Shown here: positions 44,254 to 54,217 of the stretch, piece by piece
Position numbering within the stretch: position 1 is the stretch's first letter
Layout of the letters: every line of letters begins with the position of its first letter
The notes under the pieces: generated by a model
The model's input: the letters and a program-made list of their open reading frames with translations, nothing else
Database searches by the model: none
What the model was told of the DNA's origin: nothing
Position numbers and translations under genes: made by a program
Assembly: GCA_026388315.1 (NCBI GenBank)
Contig: JAPLKA010000049.1
Location: 1 to 64,000 of the forward strand
Source of the DNA: Pseudomonadota bacterium
Lineage (GTDB): Bacteria; Desulfobacterota; Syntrophorhabdia; Syntrophorhabdales; Syntrophorhabdaceae
DNA length: 64,000 bases
Direction of reading: 5' to 3'

Positions 44254-44661
44254 ATGAACAAAGAAAGACCACAGTGCGGGTTGATTCTGGAAAATAGTGA
44301 AGGAAAAATCCTGCTTCAATTGCGGGACAATAAGCCTGGCCTCCCTTATCCCGGTTGCTGGGGAACGTTTGGAGGGCAGATAGAAGAAGGCGAGACGTCC
44401 GAAGAGGCAATCAGGCGGGAGATTAAAGAAGAATTAAATTATGAACTGCGAAACCCTGAATATTTCAGCAATTTTCCTTTTGATGGCTATGACATCTATA
44501 TGTTCAGGAAGAGAGATGCCGGTATCACAATCCAGGACCTCACTGTCAGGGAGGGCCAGAAAGGTGAATTCCTCACCCTTGCAGAGGTTATTCAATCCCC
44601 TTGTGCATTCAATTGTAAGGAAATAGTCATCGCCTATTTTGAAATGTTTCATGAGAGGTAA
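44254..44661 (+). CDS. Nudix hydrolase
   Basis: A 135-residue Nudix protein. The box GGQIEEGETSEEAIRREIKE continues ELNY; it fits GX5EX7REUXEEXGU except that the late glycine is N. It should hydrolyse a nucleoside-diphosphate compound. The substrate is not deducible; neighbours (NagA-like, queuosine genes) do not decide it. Confidence 0.92.
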   Translation: MNKERPQCGLILENSEGKILLQLRDNKPGLPYPGCWGTFGGQIEEGETSEEAIRREIKEELNYELRNPEYFSNFPFDGYDIYMFRKRDAGITIQDLTVREGQKGEFLTLAEVIQSPCAFNCKEIVIAYFEMFHER

Positions 44662-44710
44662 TGGAATTTACATTTGAATTACCGCCTATATTGCGCTAAG
44701 TTAAATACTC

Positions 44711-45406
44711 ATGAGCGACCAGCCAACCAATAACGCAAAATACACCCCCTGGTTTGTATGCATCGTTGCCCTGTTCACAACATGCCTCATCACATCGAAT
44801 ATTACCGCCGTAAAATTAATCAGTATATTCGGGCTGATTGTTCCTGCCGGCATTATAATATTCCCTCTAAGTTATATATTTGGCGATGTGCTGACCGAAG
44901 TGTACGGCTACCGCAGGGCCCGCTCCGTCATCTGGCTCGGGTTTTTCTGCAACCTCATGACGGTCATCGCAATTTGGCTTGGGCAGATACTCCCTGCAGC
45001 ATCATTCTGGGATGGACAACCAGCTTACGAGCGCATATTGGGGTATACTCCCCGCTTGCTGGTGGCTTCATTTGCAGCATATCTTGCAGGCGAATTTGCC
45101 AATTCCTTTGTCCTTGCAAAAATGAAAGTGGCAACCAAAGGAAGGTTCTTATGGGCACGCACCATAGGTTCCACTCTGGTGGGACAGGGGCTTGATTCAT
45201 TCGTCTTTATGCTCATAGCCTTCATCGGGGTAATCCCTCCCAACGCCCTTGCGAATGCAATCATTACACAGTGGCTCGTAAAATCAGCCTATGAGGCAAT
45301 ACTCACACCCCTGACTTACCGGATCGTAACCTTCCTCAAACGTCGTGAAGGGATCGACGTATACGATCACACCACGCGGTTTAACCCTTTCCTCATTATG
45401 GAGTAA
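44711..45406 (+). CDS. Queuosine precursor transporter (YhhQ/VUT family)
   Basis: A 231-residue membrane protein with six or so helices. Family marks: [54 protein letters not shown] and [15 protein letters not shown]. The family imports preQ0/preQ1 or related bases. queC follows after 5 bp, which supports a queuosine role. Confidence 0.92.
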   Translation: MSDQPTNNAKYTPWFVCIVALFTTCLITSNITAVKLISIFGLIVPAGIIIFPLSYIFGDVLTEVYGYRRARSVIWLGFFCNLMTVIAIWLGQILPAASFWDGQPAYERILGYTPRLLVASFAAYLAGEFANSFVLAKMKVATKGRFLWARTIGSTLVGQGLDSFVFMLIAFIGVIPPNALANAIITQWLVKSAYEAILTPLTYRIVTFLKRREGIDVYDHTTRFNPFLIME

Positions 45407-45411
45407 TATTC

Positions 45412-46101
45412 ATGAAAAAGGCTATCGTTCTCTGCAGCGGGGGTATTGACTCCACCACTGCCATGGCTATTGCAAAACAGCAAGGTTATTCAATTTACAG
45501 CCTTAGCTTCGATTACGGCCAGAGACATCGTATTGAACTTGAATCGGCCAGCAGAATTGCTGCAATAATGGGGGCAGAGAAACACCTTGTCATGGACATC
45601 AATTTAAGGAGAATCGGAGGCTCAGCGCTTACAGACTCTATAAAAGTACCAAAAGGAAGGGTGGCAGAAGAAATCGAAAAAACCATCCCCGTGACCTATG
45701 TACCTGCACGCAATACAATTTTTCTCTCCTACGCGCTCGCATGGGCAGAGGTGCTGAATGCGCCGGACCTGTTCATCGGTGTCACTGCGGTCGATTATTC
45801 CGGATATCCTGATTGCCGCCCTCAATATATAAGCGCCTTTGAGGCCATGGCAAATCTTTCCATTAAAGCAGCCGTGGAAGGCAAGATAAAAATCACCATC
45901 CACACACCGCTCATCAACATGACAAAGTCAGAGATTATCCGCAAGGGTACAGAACTCGGCGTAAACTACAGCCTTACCCATAGCTGCTACGACCCTTCAC
46001 CGGACGGCAGGGCCTGCGGTTTATGTGATAGCTGTTTTCTGAGAAAAAAGGGGTTCAGAGAAGCAGGTATCCCCGACCCCACCCCGTATACAGACTGCTG
46101 A
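45412..46101 (+). CDS. queC: 7-cyano-7-deazaguanine synthase QueC
   Basis: A 229-residue QueC: PP-loop [44 protein letters not shown], and the zinc site C-x7-8-CGLCDSC ([20 protein letters not shown]). It converts 7-carboxy-7-deazaguanine to preQ0 using ATP and ammonia. It is co-transcribed with the precursor transporter; queD/queE are not in view. Confidence 0.96.
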   Translation: MKKAIVLCSGGIDSTTAMAIAKQQGYSIYSLSFDYGQRHRIELESASRIAAIMGAEKHLVMDINLRRIGGSALTDSIKVPKGRVAEEIEKTIPVTYVPARNTIFLSYALAWAEVLNAPDLFIGVTAVDYSGYPDCRPQYISAFEAMANLSIKAAVEGKIKITIHTPLINMTKSEIIRKGTELGVNYSLTHSCYDPSPDGRACGLCDSCFLRKKGFREAGIPDPTPYTDC

Positions 46102-46133
46102 AGGCCTACTGAAAGTTTATACGTCGGACGACA

Positions 46134-46634
46134 TTATATCGCTGAAGGTTTTCCCCATTCTTTCCAGTTCAAACCTGTTTTCTTTTCCCAATCTGACTCG
46201 AATTTTTCGGTGAAGAACCCGTGCAATTTTTCAAAAAGCAGTTTCCAGCCGGACTCGAACTCGTAATTGAGCACATCTTCAAGGAACGGGACGATTTCGC
46301 CAAGCTTTTCCTTGGGGAGGTATGCCCGTGCACCCATTTCATGTGAGCGTTTCAGGGCTTCAGCGCTTAATGCATGGGCAGTAAGCATGGCAACCTTCAT
46401 GCCCTTCTTCACAGCAAGTTCCAGGAGGTCAAAACCACGTACCCCCATAATATCGAGTATTACCACATCGTAGTTACTGGATTCCAGCTTCTTTACTGCA
46501 CTCTCATATGTGGTAGCCTTGTCAAAGGTACACTTTGGACAGGCCTCAATTATCTCTTCTTCTAAGACTGTCAAAACATCAGGTTCATCATCCACTGCTA
46601 AAATCTTTTTTCCGTCTAAAATAGACTCCTTCAT
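46134..46634 (-). CDS. Response regulator receiver protein
   Basis: A 166-residue single receiver domain: acidic pair in ILAVDDEPDVL, phospho-acceptor in VVILDIMGVRGFDLLE, T in MLTAHA, conserved lysine in AYLPKEK. No DNA-binding domain; the tail (VLNYEFESGWKLLFEKLHGF) is helical. It follows the histidine kinase gene by 22 bp, so they form a pair. Confidence 0.9.
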   Translation of the reverse strand: MKESILDGKKILAVDDEPDVLTVLEEEIIEACPKCTFDKATTYESAVKKLESSNYDVVILDIMGVRGFDLLELAVKKGMKVAMLTAHALSAEALKRSHEMGARAYLPKEKLGEIVPFLEDVLNYEFESGWKLLFEKLHGFFTEKFESDWEKKTGLNWKEWGKPSAI

Positions 46635-46656
46635 GACGCTCTCCTCCTTTATATTT

Positions 46657-47451
46657 TTAAATTTGAAGGGGCGGAATCCGGACTGTAAAACATGTCCCCT
46701 TTCCTTCCCCGCTTGTCAGGGTAATCTTGCCATTAATCGTATCAATGAGGGTTTTCACACAGGAAAGACCGAAACCAAGCCCCCTTTCATCGCCTTTTGG
46801 TTTGTCTTTCGCACAGAGGAACCGCTTAAAAATATAATCCTGTTTCTCCGGTGGTATACCGGACCCATCATCTTCAACCATTACAACAAGATCTTCATCA
46901 CCGCTGATGGATATATTGACACGCTGCCTGCGATATTTCAACGCATTTGTAATGAGATTCCGGATGATCTGCTGAAGCTTTTTCTGGTCATGGATAAATG
47001 GGGATGCACTGTATTTTCCTTCAATATGTATAAAAACCCCGTTATCCTTAAGAAGTTCAAAAAAATCCTCATAAAGGTCTACTGAAGATAATTTTTCTAC
47101 CATACCCGGGTCAATGATCTCCATGGCCTCAGAAAGCGAATCCCTGAGGATATATGGAATCGAACACTGTTCCTTCCTGAACAACCCCTCTTCAGAGCGG
47201 TAAACCTCTATCATCTCATGGAGAAAGGACTGTGCCTTATTCGCATTCCGTAAAATCATATTGAGGGCCTTCCGCTGACGGTCATTTAATGGACCGTATC
47301 TGTCTTCTTTATTTAGAAGGTTGTTAATGCTTGTAGATGCTATCGATAAAGGCCCTGTAAGATCATGTATCAACAGGTCAATCAAAGAATCTCTCTCGTT
47401 CATGTTGTTTTCCGTCTCCTGCCTCTGAAAAACTTGACGTATATTCTGCAT
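46657..47451 (-). CDS. Cytoplasmic sensor histidine kinase
   Basis: 264 residues without membrane segments: the dimerisation/phosphoacceptor helix has DLLIHDLTGPLSIASTS (H near 34), then the ATPase domain with N-box LITNALKYR, G1 VEDDGSGIPPE and G2 GERGLGFGLS. No input domain, so it probably senses via a partner. It precedes the single receiver gene and follows the mla operon on the same strand. A start at MNERDS (47403) is possible. Confidence 0.9.
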   Translation of the reverse strand: MQNIRQVFQRQETENNMNERDSLIDLLIHDLTGPLSIASTSINNLLNKEDRYGPLNDRQRKALNMILRNANKAQSFLHEMIEVYRSEEGLFRKEQCSIPYILRDSLSEAMEIIDPGMVEKLSSVDLYEDFFELLKDNGVFIHIEGKYSASPFIHDQKKLQQIIRNLITNALKYRRQRVNISISGDEDLVVMVEDDGSGIPPEKQDYIFKRFLCAKDKPKGDERGLGFGLSCVKTLIDTINGKITLTSGEGKGTCFTVRIPPLQI

Positions 47452-47498
47452 GTTTTATAACATTTTTTAACGTATCGGGAAAGGACACAATGGCGTTA

Positions 47499-48137
47499 TT
47501 AATTCTTTCCGGCAACTCCATGAATATCCTTTATTAACTGTTCGGAGAAGTGGAGCATATTCACACTCATACCGCGGGCAAACTCATCAGGTGAATGTTC
47601 TTTAAGGGATTCCTCAAAATGATAACGCTTTTGAAATACTACCCTTTTGGTGAGTTCCTTCTGGCTTCCATCGATAAATGACACATTTGTCTTAAGAACT
47701 GCCTTCCGGTTATCCTGTGCCATCATCTCCAAAAATTCCTCGACACCACCCTCAATAATAAACCTTGTACCCTCTATGTCACGATATGAAAAAACCACCG
47801 GAAAAACATTCGCCGCCCTCAAATCGCGGATCAGGTAATCAGTCACCATATCGCCGGGGTTTACCCTCCAGCGGTTATAATTGTAAGCAGCAAGTTTATA
47901 TGGCTGCGCCCTGTATAACATTGCCTGGGAATTGAATGATTGGTACACAGAGAATCGCTCAACTTTTATCGGTTCGCACATGCGGCCAAGGGACTCAACA
48001 GTGGGCGGGGTATATTCCAGAGAGTACTGCTCAACGAGATGAGGCGCCTTCGATCGTCCAAAACAACCGGCAGCAATAAATACGATCACGATGATAAAGC
48101 TCATTTTTACAAAGTTAACGGTTTTTCCCCTTTTCAT
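47499..48137 (-). CDS. ABC-transport auxiliary lipoprotein of the Mla operon
   Basis: 212 residues from the ATG at 48137: lipobox IAAGCFGR, then an ABC-type auxiliary domain (EYTPPTVESLGRMCEPIKVERFS, AAYNYNRWRVNPGDMVTDYLIRDLR). This domain (PqiC/MlaX-like) accompanies MCE transporters. It is the last gene of the mlaEFD set. Confidence 0.82.
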   Translation of the reverse strand: MKRGKTVNFVKMSFIIVIVFIAAGCFGRSKAPHLVEQYSLEYTPPTVESLGRMCEPIKVERFSVYQSFNSQAMLYRAQPYKLAAYNYNRWRVNPGDMVTDYLIRDLRAANVFPVVFSYRDIEGTRFIIEGGVEEFLEMMAQDNRKAVLKTNVSFIDGSQKELTKRVVFQKRYHFEESLKEHSPDEFARGMSVNMLHFSEQLIKDIHGVAGKN

Positions 48138-48190
48138 CCTATCCCCCATTCTGTTTCCCTGGTTTGTTCAGTCTCTCAGGTTTCTCCCCG

Positions 48191-49114
48191 TCATTTCCCT
48201 GTCGGCGGTTCGCTGAAAATAATATCAGACGGGTCAGCGTTGAGTCTGTTCAACAGGTTTTCAAGGGTCTCCGATGCTCGTCTCAAATTCTCGCTCGTTA
48301 TTTGAATTTCAGTAGCTACAACCTGGGTCCTCCTTGCCGCATGATCCACGAGACGGTTTGCCTTATCCGCTGTATCTGCAATATTTAAGGCGCTAATCTC
48401 CTTATTTACATTCTCAACAACCTTTTTTGCACCGGCAATAACATCCCGTGCATCCTTGAGCATATCCTCAACCACACCTTCCTTTTCCAGCATTGTGTTT
48501 ATTTTATTCGACATGTTTTCGAGGTTGGCTGCCGCATTTGCTAAACTTGCTACCATGCCCTTCATTTTAGAATCGCCTATAAAGGTTTCGATTGTTTTTG
48601 TCGTAGATTTTATCTGATCTGATATGCCCTTAAAATCAATCTGGTTTGCCTTCTCAACTACACTATATATACCTGAAAAAATTTTCTGCATATCTGACGG
48701 AATGGACGGTATGACGGGATCGTTTGTGGGAAAATGTATTTTTGGTGTGAGTTTTGCATAAGAAGGTTTCATCTGTTCGAGTCCCACAAAGACAAGGCCG
48801 GTTATACCTGCCATTTCAAGTCTTGCCACAATAGTGTTAGACATATCACCCTGTAAATTCATCTTCATCGTTACTTCCACGAGCCTGTTGTCCGGTGCCA
48901 GGCCGATCTTTGTAACCCACCCCACATCAACACCCTGATATTTTACCCTTGAATCCACCTGTAACCCCTGAACAGATTCTTCGAAATAGGTAACAAACGT
49001 ATCGCCTTTTTGAAAATATTTGGAGGCGCCTATCCAGATGACGATACCTACTCCGATTAAGGTGCCTATTACCACGAACAGGCCGACAGTAAACAACGGC
49101 TTTTTTCTGGACAT
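48191..49114 (-). CDS. mlaD: MCE-domain substrate-binding protein MlaD
   Basis: A 307-residue protein: one N-terminal membrane segment (LFTVGLFVVIGTLIGVGIVIW), an MCE domain (FEESVQGLQVDSRVKYQGVDVGWVTKIGL) and a long C-terminal helical region with coiled-coil character that could extend a tunnel through the periplasm. MlaD hexamers receive phospholipid at the inner-membrane complex. Longer than E. coli MlaD (183), as in PqiB/Mce-like homologues. Confidence 0.93.
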   Translation of the reverse strand: MSRKKPLFTVGLFVVIGTLIGVGIVIWIGASKYFQKGDTFVTYFEESVQGLQVDSRVKYQGVDVGWVTKIGLAPDNRLVEVTMKMNLQGDMSNTIVARLEMAGITGLVFVGLEQMKPSYAKLTPKIHFPTNDPVIPSIPSDMQKIFSGIYSVVEKANQIDFKGISDQIKSTTKTIETFIGDSKMKGMVASLANAAANLENMSNKINTMLEKEGVVEDMLKDARDVIAGAKKVVENVNKEISALNIADTADKANRLVDHAARRTQVVATEIQITSENLRRASETLENLLNRLNADPSDIIFSEPPTGK

Positions 49115-49136
49115 TTATATTTCCTTTTTGCGTCTG

Positions 49137-49964
49137 TTAATGTGTTGCCTTCCTGTTAAAAAAGTTGGTTACCCGGGGATTCTCCGAATGCTCTTTTAAT
49201 TCCCGGGGATCGCCTTCTGCTATTATACCCTTTTTACTCTTATCGAGCATAATTATTCTATGGGCAACATTAAAAATTGACTCAAGCTCATGGGTCACTA
49301 TGACCATTGTAGTACCGATGCCTTTGTTGAGGTTTCTTATAAGCATGTCAAGTTCAGCAGATGTTACAGGGTCAAGGCCTGCCGAGGGTTCATCAAAAAA
49401 GAGCACCGTAGGATCCAGCGCTATAGCCCTCGCAATGCCTGCCCTCTTCTTCATACCACCGGATAATTCAGAGGGAAGGTGGTTTTCATACCCTGAGAGG
49501 CCCACCATGCCGAGCTTAGTTTTTACTATAGGATCGATGATTTTTGAAGGGAGACGGGTAAATTCCATGAGAGGAAGCGCCACATTTTCGTATAATGTCA
49601 TTGAGCCAAAAAGTGCGCTCGATTGAAAAAGCATCCCCATACCTCTCCTCAGTTTTCCCATCTCGTCATCATCTGCGCTCGTAATATCAATACCGTTAAT
49701 AGTTACCCTGCCCGAGGCAAGCTCATACAACCCGATCATGTGCTTCAGGAGTGTCGATTTCCCGCACCCGCTCCCGCCGAGAATGATAAAAATTTCGCCC
49801 CTGTATACTTCAAAACTCACGTTCTCAAGGACAGTGTCATCCCCAAAACGGGCCGTAAGGTTCTCAACAACGATTATCGGGTCAGTGCTTAACGCACCGG
49901 TTTCGGAGTTCGGTTCCCCGATAGAAGCATTCGTGGACATGGTTCGGGGTTCGGAGTTATTCAT
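49137..49964 (-). CDS. mlaF: ABC transporter ATP-binding protein MlaF
   Basis: A 275-residue ATPase: Walker A ILGGSGCGKSTLLKHM, signature LSGGMKKRAGIARA, Walker B VLFFDEPSAGLDPVTSAE, and the switch histidine in VIVTHELES. The N-terminal ~25 residues are a low-complexity extension. It powers the MlaE permease and overlaps mlaE by 4 bp. Confidence 0.95.
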   Translation of the reverse strand: MNNSEPRTMSTNASIGEPNSETGALSTDPIIVVENLTARFGDDTVLENVSFEVYRGEIFIILGGSGCGKSTLLKHMIGLYELASGRVTINGIDITSADDDEMGKLRRGMGMLFQSSALFGSMTLYENVALPLMEFTRLPSKIIDPIVKTKLGMVGLSGYENHLPSELSGGMKKRAGIARAIALDPTVLFFDEPSAGLDPVTSAELDMLIRNLNKGIGTTMVIVTHELESIFNVAHRIIMLDKSKKGIIAEGDPRELKEHSENPRVTNFFNRKATH

Positions 49965-51091
49965 ATATAATTCAACAAGATCGCAAAAATCGAATCAACA
50001 ACTATAATGAGGAACAGGGCTGCCACTACAGCCGAGGTCGTTGCGTTACCCACATCCTGCGCACCACCCCTTACCATGAACCCCCTCTGACATCCAATCC
50101 CTGCGATGAGTATTGCAAGGACTACCGATTTTATCATGCTTGTCACAATGTTAAATATGGTTATCGCCTTTATTGACTGCTGGACGTAGGTGTACACCGT
50201 TAAGTCGAGAAAAAAGACACCTATCGCTAATCCGCCGATAATAGCAAAAAGGTCGGCAAATAACGTGAGGAGAGGAACGACCATAATCGCAGCAAAGACT
50301 TTTGGTATTGCAAGAAATCTGATAGGATTAAACCCCATTGTAATTAATGCATCCACTTCCTCGTTTACCTTCATGGTGCCAATCTCTGCTGCAAAGGCTG
50401 AACCGGAACGGCCTGCCACAAGAATCGCTGCCATGATCGGGCCCAACTCCCTTACCATGGCCAGGCTCAAAAGCGATGGAACATATATATTTGCACCAAA
50501 TTGTTTAAGCTGCAATGAAGACATGAATGCAAGGATGAGACCCAACAAAAAGGTGATGAGTCCAACGATCGGAAGCCCGTCCACACCCACCTTTTTCATG
50601 TAGACGATCACATCGGTCCACCTCACCGAGCGGAGATGGAACAGAGAATATATGATTTCTAAAGTAAGCTCTCCACCAAAGGAAATAACCTCTAAAATGT
50701 CATCATAAAAACCGATGCTTGCCTCACCTATCCGCTCAAAAAATCCTATTGTCCTTTTTTCCGGTATGATAGGGTTTGTACTGAGTGCGTCCCGGTCAAG
50801 GAGGGTCATTATCCCCTTCACCTTATCGGACATATTCAGGTATGCGAATGGTATGGACTTTCTTTTTGCTTCATTTTCCAACTGGATGAGCAACAGCGCA
50901 CCTGCGCTATCCAGGTACTCAACGTTTCCAAGATCAGTGGTAAGTTTCGAAGGGTGCTTCTCTTCAAGAAGCGTTTTTATCTCAGGCAGCATCAGGCTTA
51001 TAGTATCCAGCGACGCACTGCCTGAGATGGAGAGGATAATGTTACCGCCCTTCTCTCCCGAAACCAAAAGGGCATATTGATCATGTGGCAT
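49961..51091 (-). CDS. mlaE: MlaE permease with N-terminal STAS domain
   Basis: 376 residues. Residues 1-110 are a STAS domain (TTDLGNVEYLDSAGALLLIQ), which in other organisms is the separate MlaB protein; residues ~130-376 form the MlaE permease (GLPIVGLITFLLGLILAFMS, RELGPIMAAILVAGRSGSAF, GAQDVGNATTSAVV). The fusion keeps MlaB and MlaE stoichiometry fixed. With MlaF and MlaD it moves phospholipid between the membranes. Confidence 0.94.
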   Translation of the reverse strand: MPHDQYALLVSGEKGGNIILSISGSASLDTISLMLPEIKTLLEEKHPSKLTTDLGNVEYLDSAGALLLIQLENEAKRKSIPFAYLNMSDKVKGIMTLLDRDALSTNPIIPEKRTIGFFERIGEASIGFYDDILEVISFGGELTLEIIYSLFHLRSVRWTDVIVYMKKVGVDGLPIVGLITFLLGLILAFMSSLQLKQFGANIYVPSLLSLAMVRELGPIMAAILVAGRSGSAFAAEIGTMKVNEEVDALITMGFNPIRFLAIPKVFAAIMVVPLLTLFADLFAIIGGLAIGVFFLDLTVYTYVQQSIKAITIFNIVTSMIKSVVLAILIAGIGCQRGFMVRGGAQDVGNATTSAVVAALFLIIVVDSIFAILLNYI

Positions 51092-51145
51092 ATGTTATTT
51101 ATATCACAACGATGTATAAATATGAATAGTTTAAAGTGATTCGCT

Positions 51146-51194
51146 ATATGGCATAAAAGCTCATAGTTGTTAGCTATGAGCTTTTATGCCATAT
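51146..51194 (-). terminator. Perfect 21-bp inverted repeat at the 3' end of the NtrC-type gene
   Basis: The arm ATATGGCATAAAAGC-TCATAG (51146-51166) is exactly complementary to 51174-51194, with a 7-base loop. One arm encodes the last residues of the regulator and its stop; the other is in the gap before mlaE. It would fold very stably in RNA and should stop or protect the upstream transcript. Confidence 0.65.
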
Positions 51195-52522
51195 TTCTTT
51201 ATTTTATAGCGCAGCATACGCTCGCTGATGCCGATCGCAGATGCTGCCTTTGTCTGTACACAGTCTGCCTTGATGAGGGCCTCCATTATCATCTTCTTTT
51301 CCATGGACTCAACCACATCTTTTATACCCTCTCCAGCAGGGGCTTGATCCGCTGCAGAGAAGAAAGGCAGGTCCTCTTTCGATATATATTCACCCCTGGT
51401 GAGCACCACAGCCCTTTCTATAATATTTTCAAGCTGACGCACATTTCCCGGATAATCGTTCTTAATAAGGATGTCTCTTGCCTCATTTGTGAACCCCTTT
51501 ATTATCTTTCTGTGCCTGTCGTTATAACGCTTCAGGAAGAAATCCATGAAAACCGGTATGTCTTCCCGCCTCTCCTGTAAAGGGGGGATACGGATTGTCA
51601 CCACATTAAGCCTGTAATAAAGGTCATCCCGGAATGTGCCTTTCTTTACCTCTTCTTCGAGGTTCCTGTTTGTGGCTGTAATGATTCGTACATCTATTCC
51701 GATTGGATGCAGTCCTCCCAGCCTTTCCACCTCTCTCGCCTGAATCACCCTGAGCAGCTTCGATTGCAACAGGAGTGGCATATCGCCTATTTCATCAAGG
51801 AAAAGCGTCCCCTTGTTCGCCAGCTCAAACTTACCGATCTTTCTCTGGAATGCGCCGGTAAATGCACCTTTTTCATATCCGAAGAGTTCACTCTCGAGGA
51901 GGTTGTCCGGGATGGCTGCACAGTTGACCTTCACAAGCGGCTGGTCCTTTCGCTCACTTAGTTCGTGAATGAGGTCTACAACGAGTTCCTTGCCTACACC
52001 ACTCTCCCCCTCAATAACGCAAGTAGAGTCGGTTTTTGCAATCCGCACGATAAGGCTTACGACTTCATTCATCTTGTCGCTGATATAGATAAAATTTGCC
52101 GTTTTAAGCCTGCCCTGAAGCACTTCCTTTAGCACCTTATTCTCATGAACAAGGTGCCTCTTTTCTTCGATTTTTTTGATCCTGAACAGAAGGTCTTCAA
52201 GATCAATGGGTTTTGTCAGATATTCTGATGCGCCTGATTTGAGCGCATCTACAGCATTTTCAATACTCCCGTAGGCTGTAATCATTATTATTTCAGCTTC
52301 CGGGTTCATCCCTTTGAACTGCTTAAGGAGCGTCAGCCCGTCGGTATCGGGAAGCTTAAAGTCAAGCAGCACAATGTCAATGGGTCGTTCTTTGAATACC
52401 AGAAGTGCATCTGCGCCATTTCCGGCCCCGGCCGCACCGAAGCCCTCCTTCCTGAGAAGATCCTCAAGAAGTGACCTCTGTACATCCTCATCTTCGACAA
52501 TTAAAATGTTGGCATGTTCCAT
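51170..52522 (-). CDS. Sigma-54-dependent response regulator (NtrC/ZraR type)
   Basis: 450 residues in three domains: receiver (IVEDEDVQRSLL; phospho-D in VLLDFKLPDTDG), AAA+ activator (GESGVGKELVVDLIHELSER, the sigma-54 contact loop ESELFGYEKGAFTGA, LFLDEIGDMP), and a Fis-type HTH (AASAIGISERMLRYKIKKYG). It needs RNA polymerase with sigma-54, and an exact -24/-12 promoter precedes this gene set at 55670-55685. The cognate kinase is the gene before it. Confidence 0.95.
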   Translation of the reverse strand: MEHANILIVEDEDVQRSLLEDLLRKEGFGAAGAGNGADALLVFKERPIDIVLLDFKLPDTDGLTLLKQFKGMNPEAEIIMITAYGSIENAVDALKSGASEYLTKPIDLEDLLFRIKKIEEKRHLVHENKVLKEVLQGRLKTANFIYISDKMNEVVSLIVRIAKTDSTCVIEGESGVGKELVVDLIHELSERKDQPLVKVNCAAIPDNLLESELFGYEKGAFTGAFQRKIGKFELANKGTLFLDEIGDMPLLLQSKLLRVIQAREVERLGGLHPIGIDVRIITATNRNLEEEVKKGTFRDDLYYRLNVVTIRIPPLQERREDIPVFMDFFLKRYNDRHRKIIKGFTNEARDILIKNDYPGNVRQLENIIERAVVLTRGEYISKEDLPFFSAADQAPAGEGIKDVVESMEKKMIMEALIKADCVQTKAASAIGISERMLRYKIKKYGIKAHS

Positions 52523-52630
52523 TATTAATACCTCTGCGATTTAGCTCATGGCGGTTAGCGATTAGCTAAATGAAAATGAAAAGTTAAGAATTAAGAATTA
52601 TAACGGCTTTTAATTCTACATTCTACATTT

Positions 52631-54217
52631 TTAATTCTTAATTTCTCTACGCTCTACCTTCTGCTTAACCGGTAGGGTTAAGCAGAAGGTCGTCCCCTTC
52701 CCTGTCCCGCTCGTTACCTTTATATCGCCGCCATGGTCCCTGATAATCATGTATGAAATGGGCAACCCGAGTCCCATGCCCTTGTCCTTGGTTGTATAAT
52801 AATACTCAAATATTTTCCCCGTGTCCTCTTCCTTAATACCTTGGCCCGTGTCTTTTATAGAAATTTCGACCATGTCTCCGGCTGTTTTAGTTGACACTTC
52901 TATATACCCGCCGTTATGAATGGACTCTATCCCGTTTAAAACTATATTATAAAAGGCCTGCTTCAGTCTCTCTTTTTGAGTCTCCATAAAAATTCCCCGG
53001 TCAATATCATTGATTAATTCGACTCCGCTCGTACTCGCCTTCTCCCTGATAATGATCAGTACTTCATCAACTATAGCATAAAGATTCTCATTCAGGAATG
53101 GCGCCTGCGACTTCGTTGAAAGGAGAAATTCCTCAACAATTCTGTTAATCCGGGAAAGCTCGTCTCTCATAATATCGATAAACCTGTCATATTCCTGCTT
53201 CTTTCCCCCCTCCGGGGTAAATTCTCGCTTGAGCCGCTGTACAGACATACTCACGGCATTCAGCGGGTTCCGAATTTCATGTGCCATGCCCGAAGCAAGT
53301 TTACCCAGCGATACAAGCCGTTCCTTCAGGGCCAACTCCTTTTCCATCGTCCTCATCCGCTCAGAATAACGCCTTTCCAGGTAAAATATGATGTAAGTGC
53401 TGAGGGCGCCCGATACAACGAGAAACACCAGGATAAAGATAAAGTTAACTGTCGTCCTCCGTAAGATATCCTTTGCGAGGTCTTTTGAAAGGAGAACTTC
53501 CACAGAAAACCCGGGGAGAAACCTCGATTCAAGGGGCTTATTGAGGACAAAACGCGACGCAGAAGCTTCCCCTTCAAGTGATGACGCATATTGCACTCCT
53601 TTTTCATCATAGATATTTATACCGGCAATATTGAGTCTTTTTTCCTCCCTGTCAAGTATCTCTTTTACGATATGTCTTGTTCTGAGGGTTTCCAGTTCTT
53701 TTTCATCCAGCCAGAAAAACACAAAACGTTCCGATACCTTGATACCCATCAAGAGAGATTTATTAGTCCCATTGGGCATTTTCACAAATACTTCTTCTTT
53801 TCCGGACATAAGCCTTTTTATATATGAAGGTTGGATTTGCATGGTACCTTTTTTCAGCACCACCGCACCTCCGTGGTCCAATACCACAATATTTGCAACG
53901 GGGATTTTCTGGATTGCGTCTATTGATGCGGTCTTAAAAAAGGCATAAAGGTCTTCGATAATTTCTTCATCGTACACCAGAACATTGAGGAAATTCGGGG
54001 TGATGATAGAGGGTGATACGTCGAGAAGACTCAGGTATTCGAGATTTACGTCTATTTCTCTTCTGATGTGATTGACGATTATCTCGGCTTCGCTCTTCAG
54101 TAATGCTTCTATGTTTTTCTGGATAACCCTGAACTGAACAAATCCGGTTATAGCAATGAGGACAAAAAAAATGACGAATAGCAGGGATGGGAATATATAA
54201 GTCTTTTTATCTCCCAT
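52631..54217 (-). CDS. Membrane sensor histidine kinase (ZraS/NtrB type)
   Basis: 528 residues: membrane helix at ~10-30, a ~225-residue periplasmic sensor domain with no recognised family, second helix at ~255-277 (FIFILVFLVVSGALSTYIIF), H-box MAHEIRNPLNAVSMSVQRLK, and the ATPase motifs (N-box IVLNGIESIHNGG, DTGQGIKEED, GMGLGLPISYMI). It probably senses an envelope signal and phosphorylates the NtrC-type regulator 108 bp downstream. The start overlaps the Spy-like gene by 11 bp. Confidence 0.93.
   Translation of the reverse strand: MGDKKTYIFPSLLFVIFFVLIAITGFVQFRVIQKNIEALLKSEAEIIVNHIRREIDVNLEYLSLLDVSPSIITPNFLNVLVYDEEIIEDLYAFFKTASIDAIQKIPVANIVVLDHGGAVVLKKGTMQIQPSYIKRLMSGKEEVFVKMPNGTNKSLLMGIKVSERFVFFWLDEKELETLRTRHIVKEILDREEKRLNIAGINIYDEKGVQYASSLEGEASASRFVLNKPLESRFLPGFSVEVLLSKDLAKDILRRTTVNFIFILVFLVVSGALSTYIIFYLERRYSERMRTMEKELALKERLVSLGKLASGMAHEIRNPLNAVSMSVQRLKREFTPEGGKKQEYDRFIDIMRDELSRINRIVEEFLLSTKSQAPFLNENLYAIVDEVLIIIREKASTSGVELINDIDRGIFMETQKERLKQAFYNIVLNGIESIHNGGYIEVSTKTAGDMVEISIKDTGQGIKEEDTGKIFEYYYTTKDKGMGLGLPISYMIIRDHGGDIKVTSGTGKGTTFCLTLPVKQKVERREIKN

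Noticed and set aside
44662-44710. preQ1 riboswitch before the queuosine transporter
   Set aside because: The 49-bp leader has no recognisable preQ1 aptamer.
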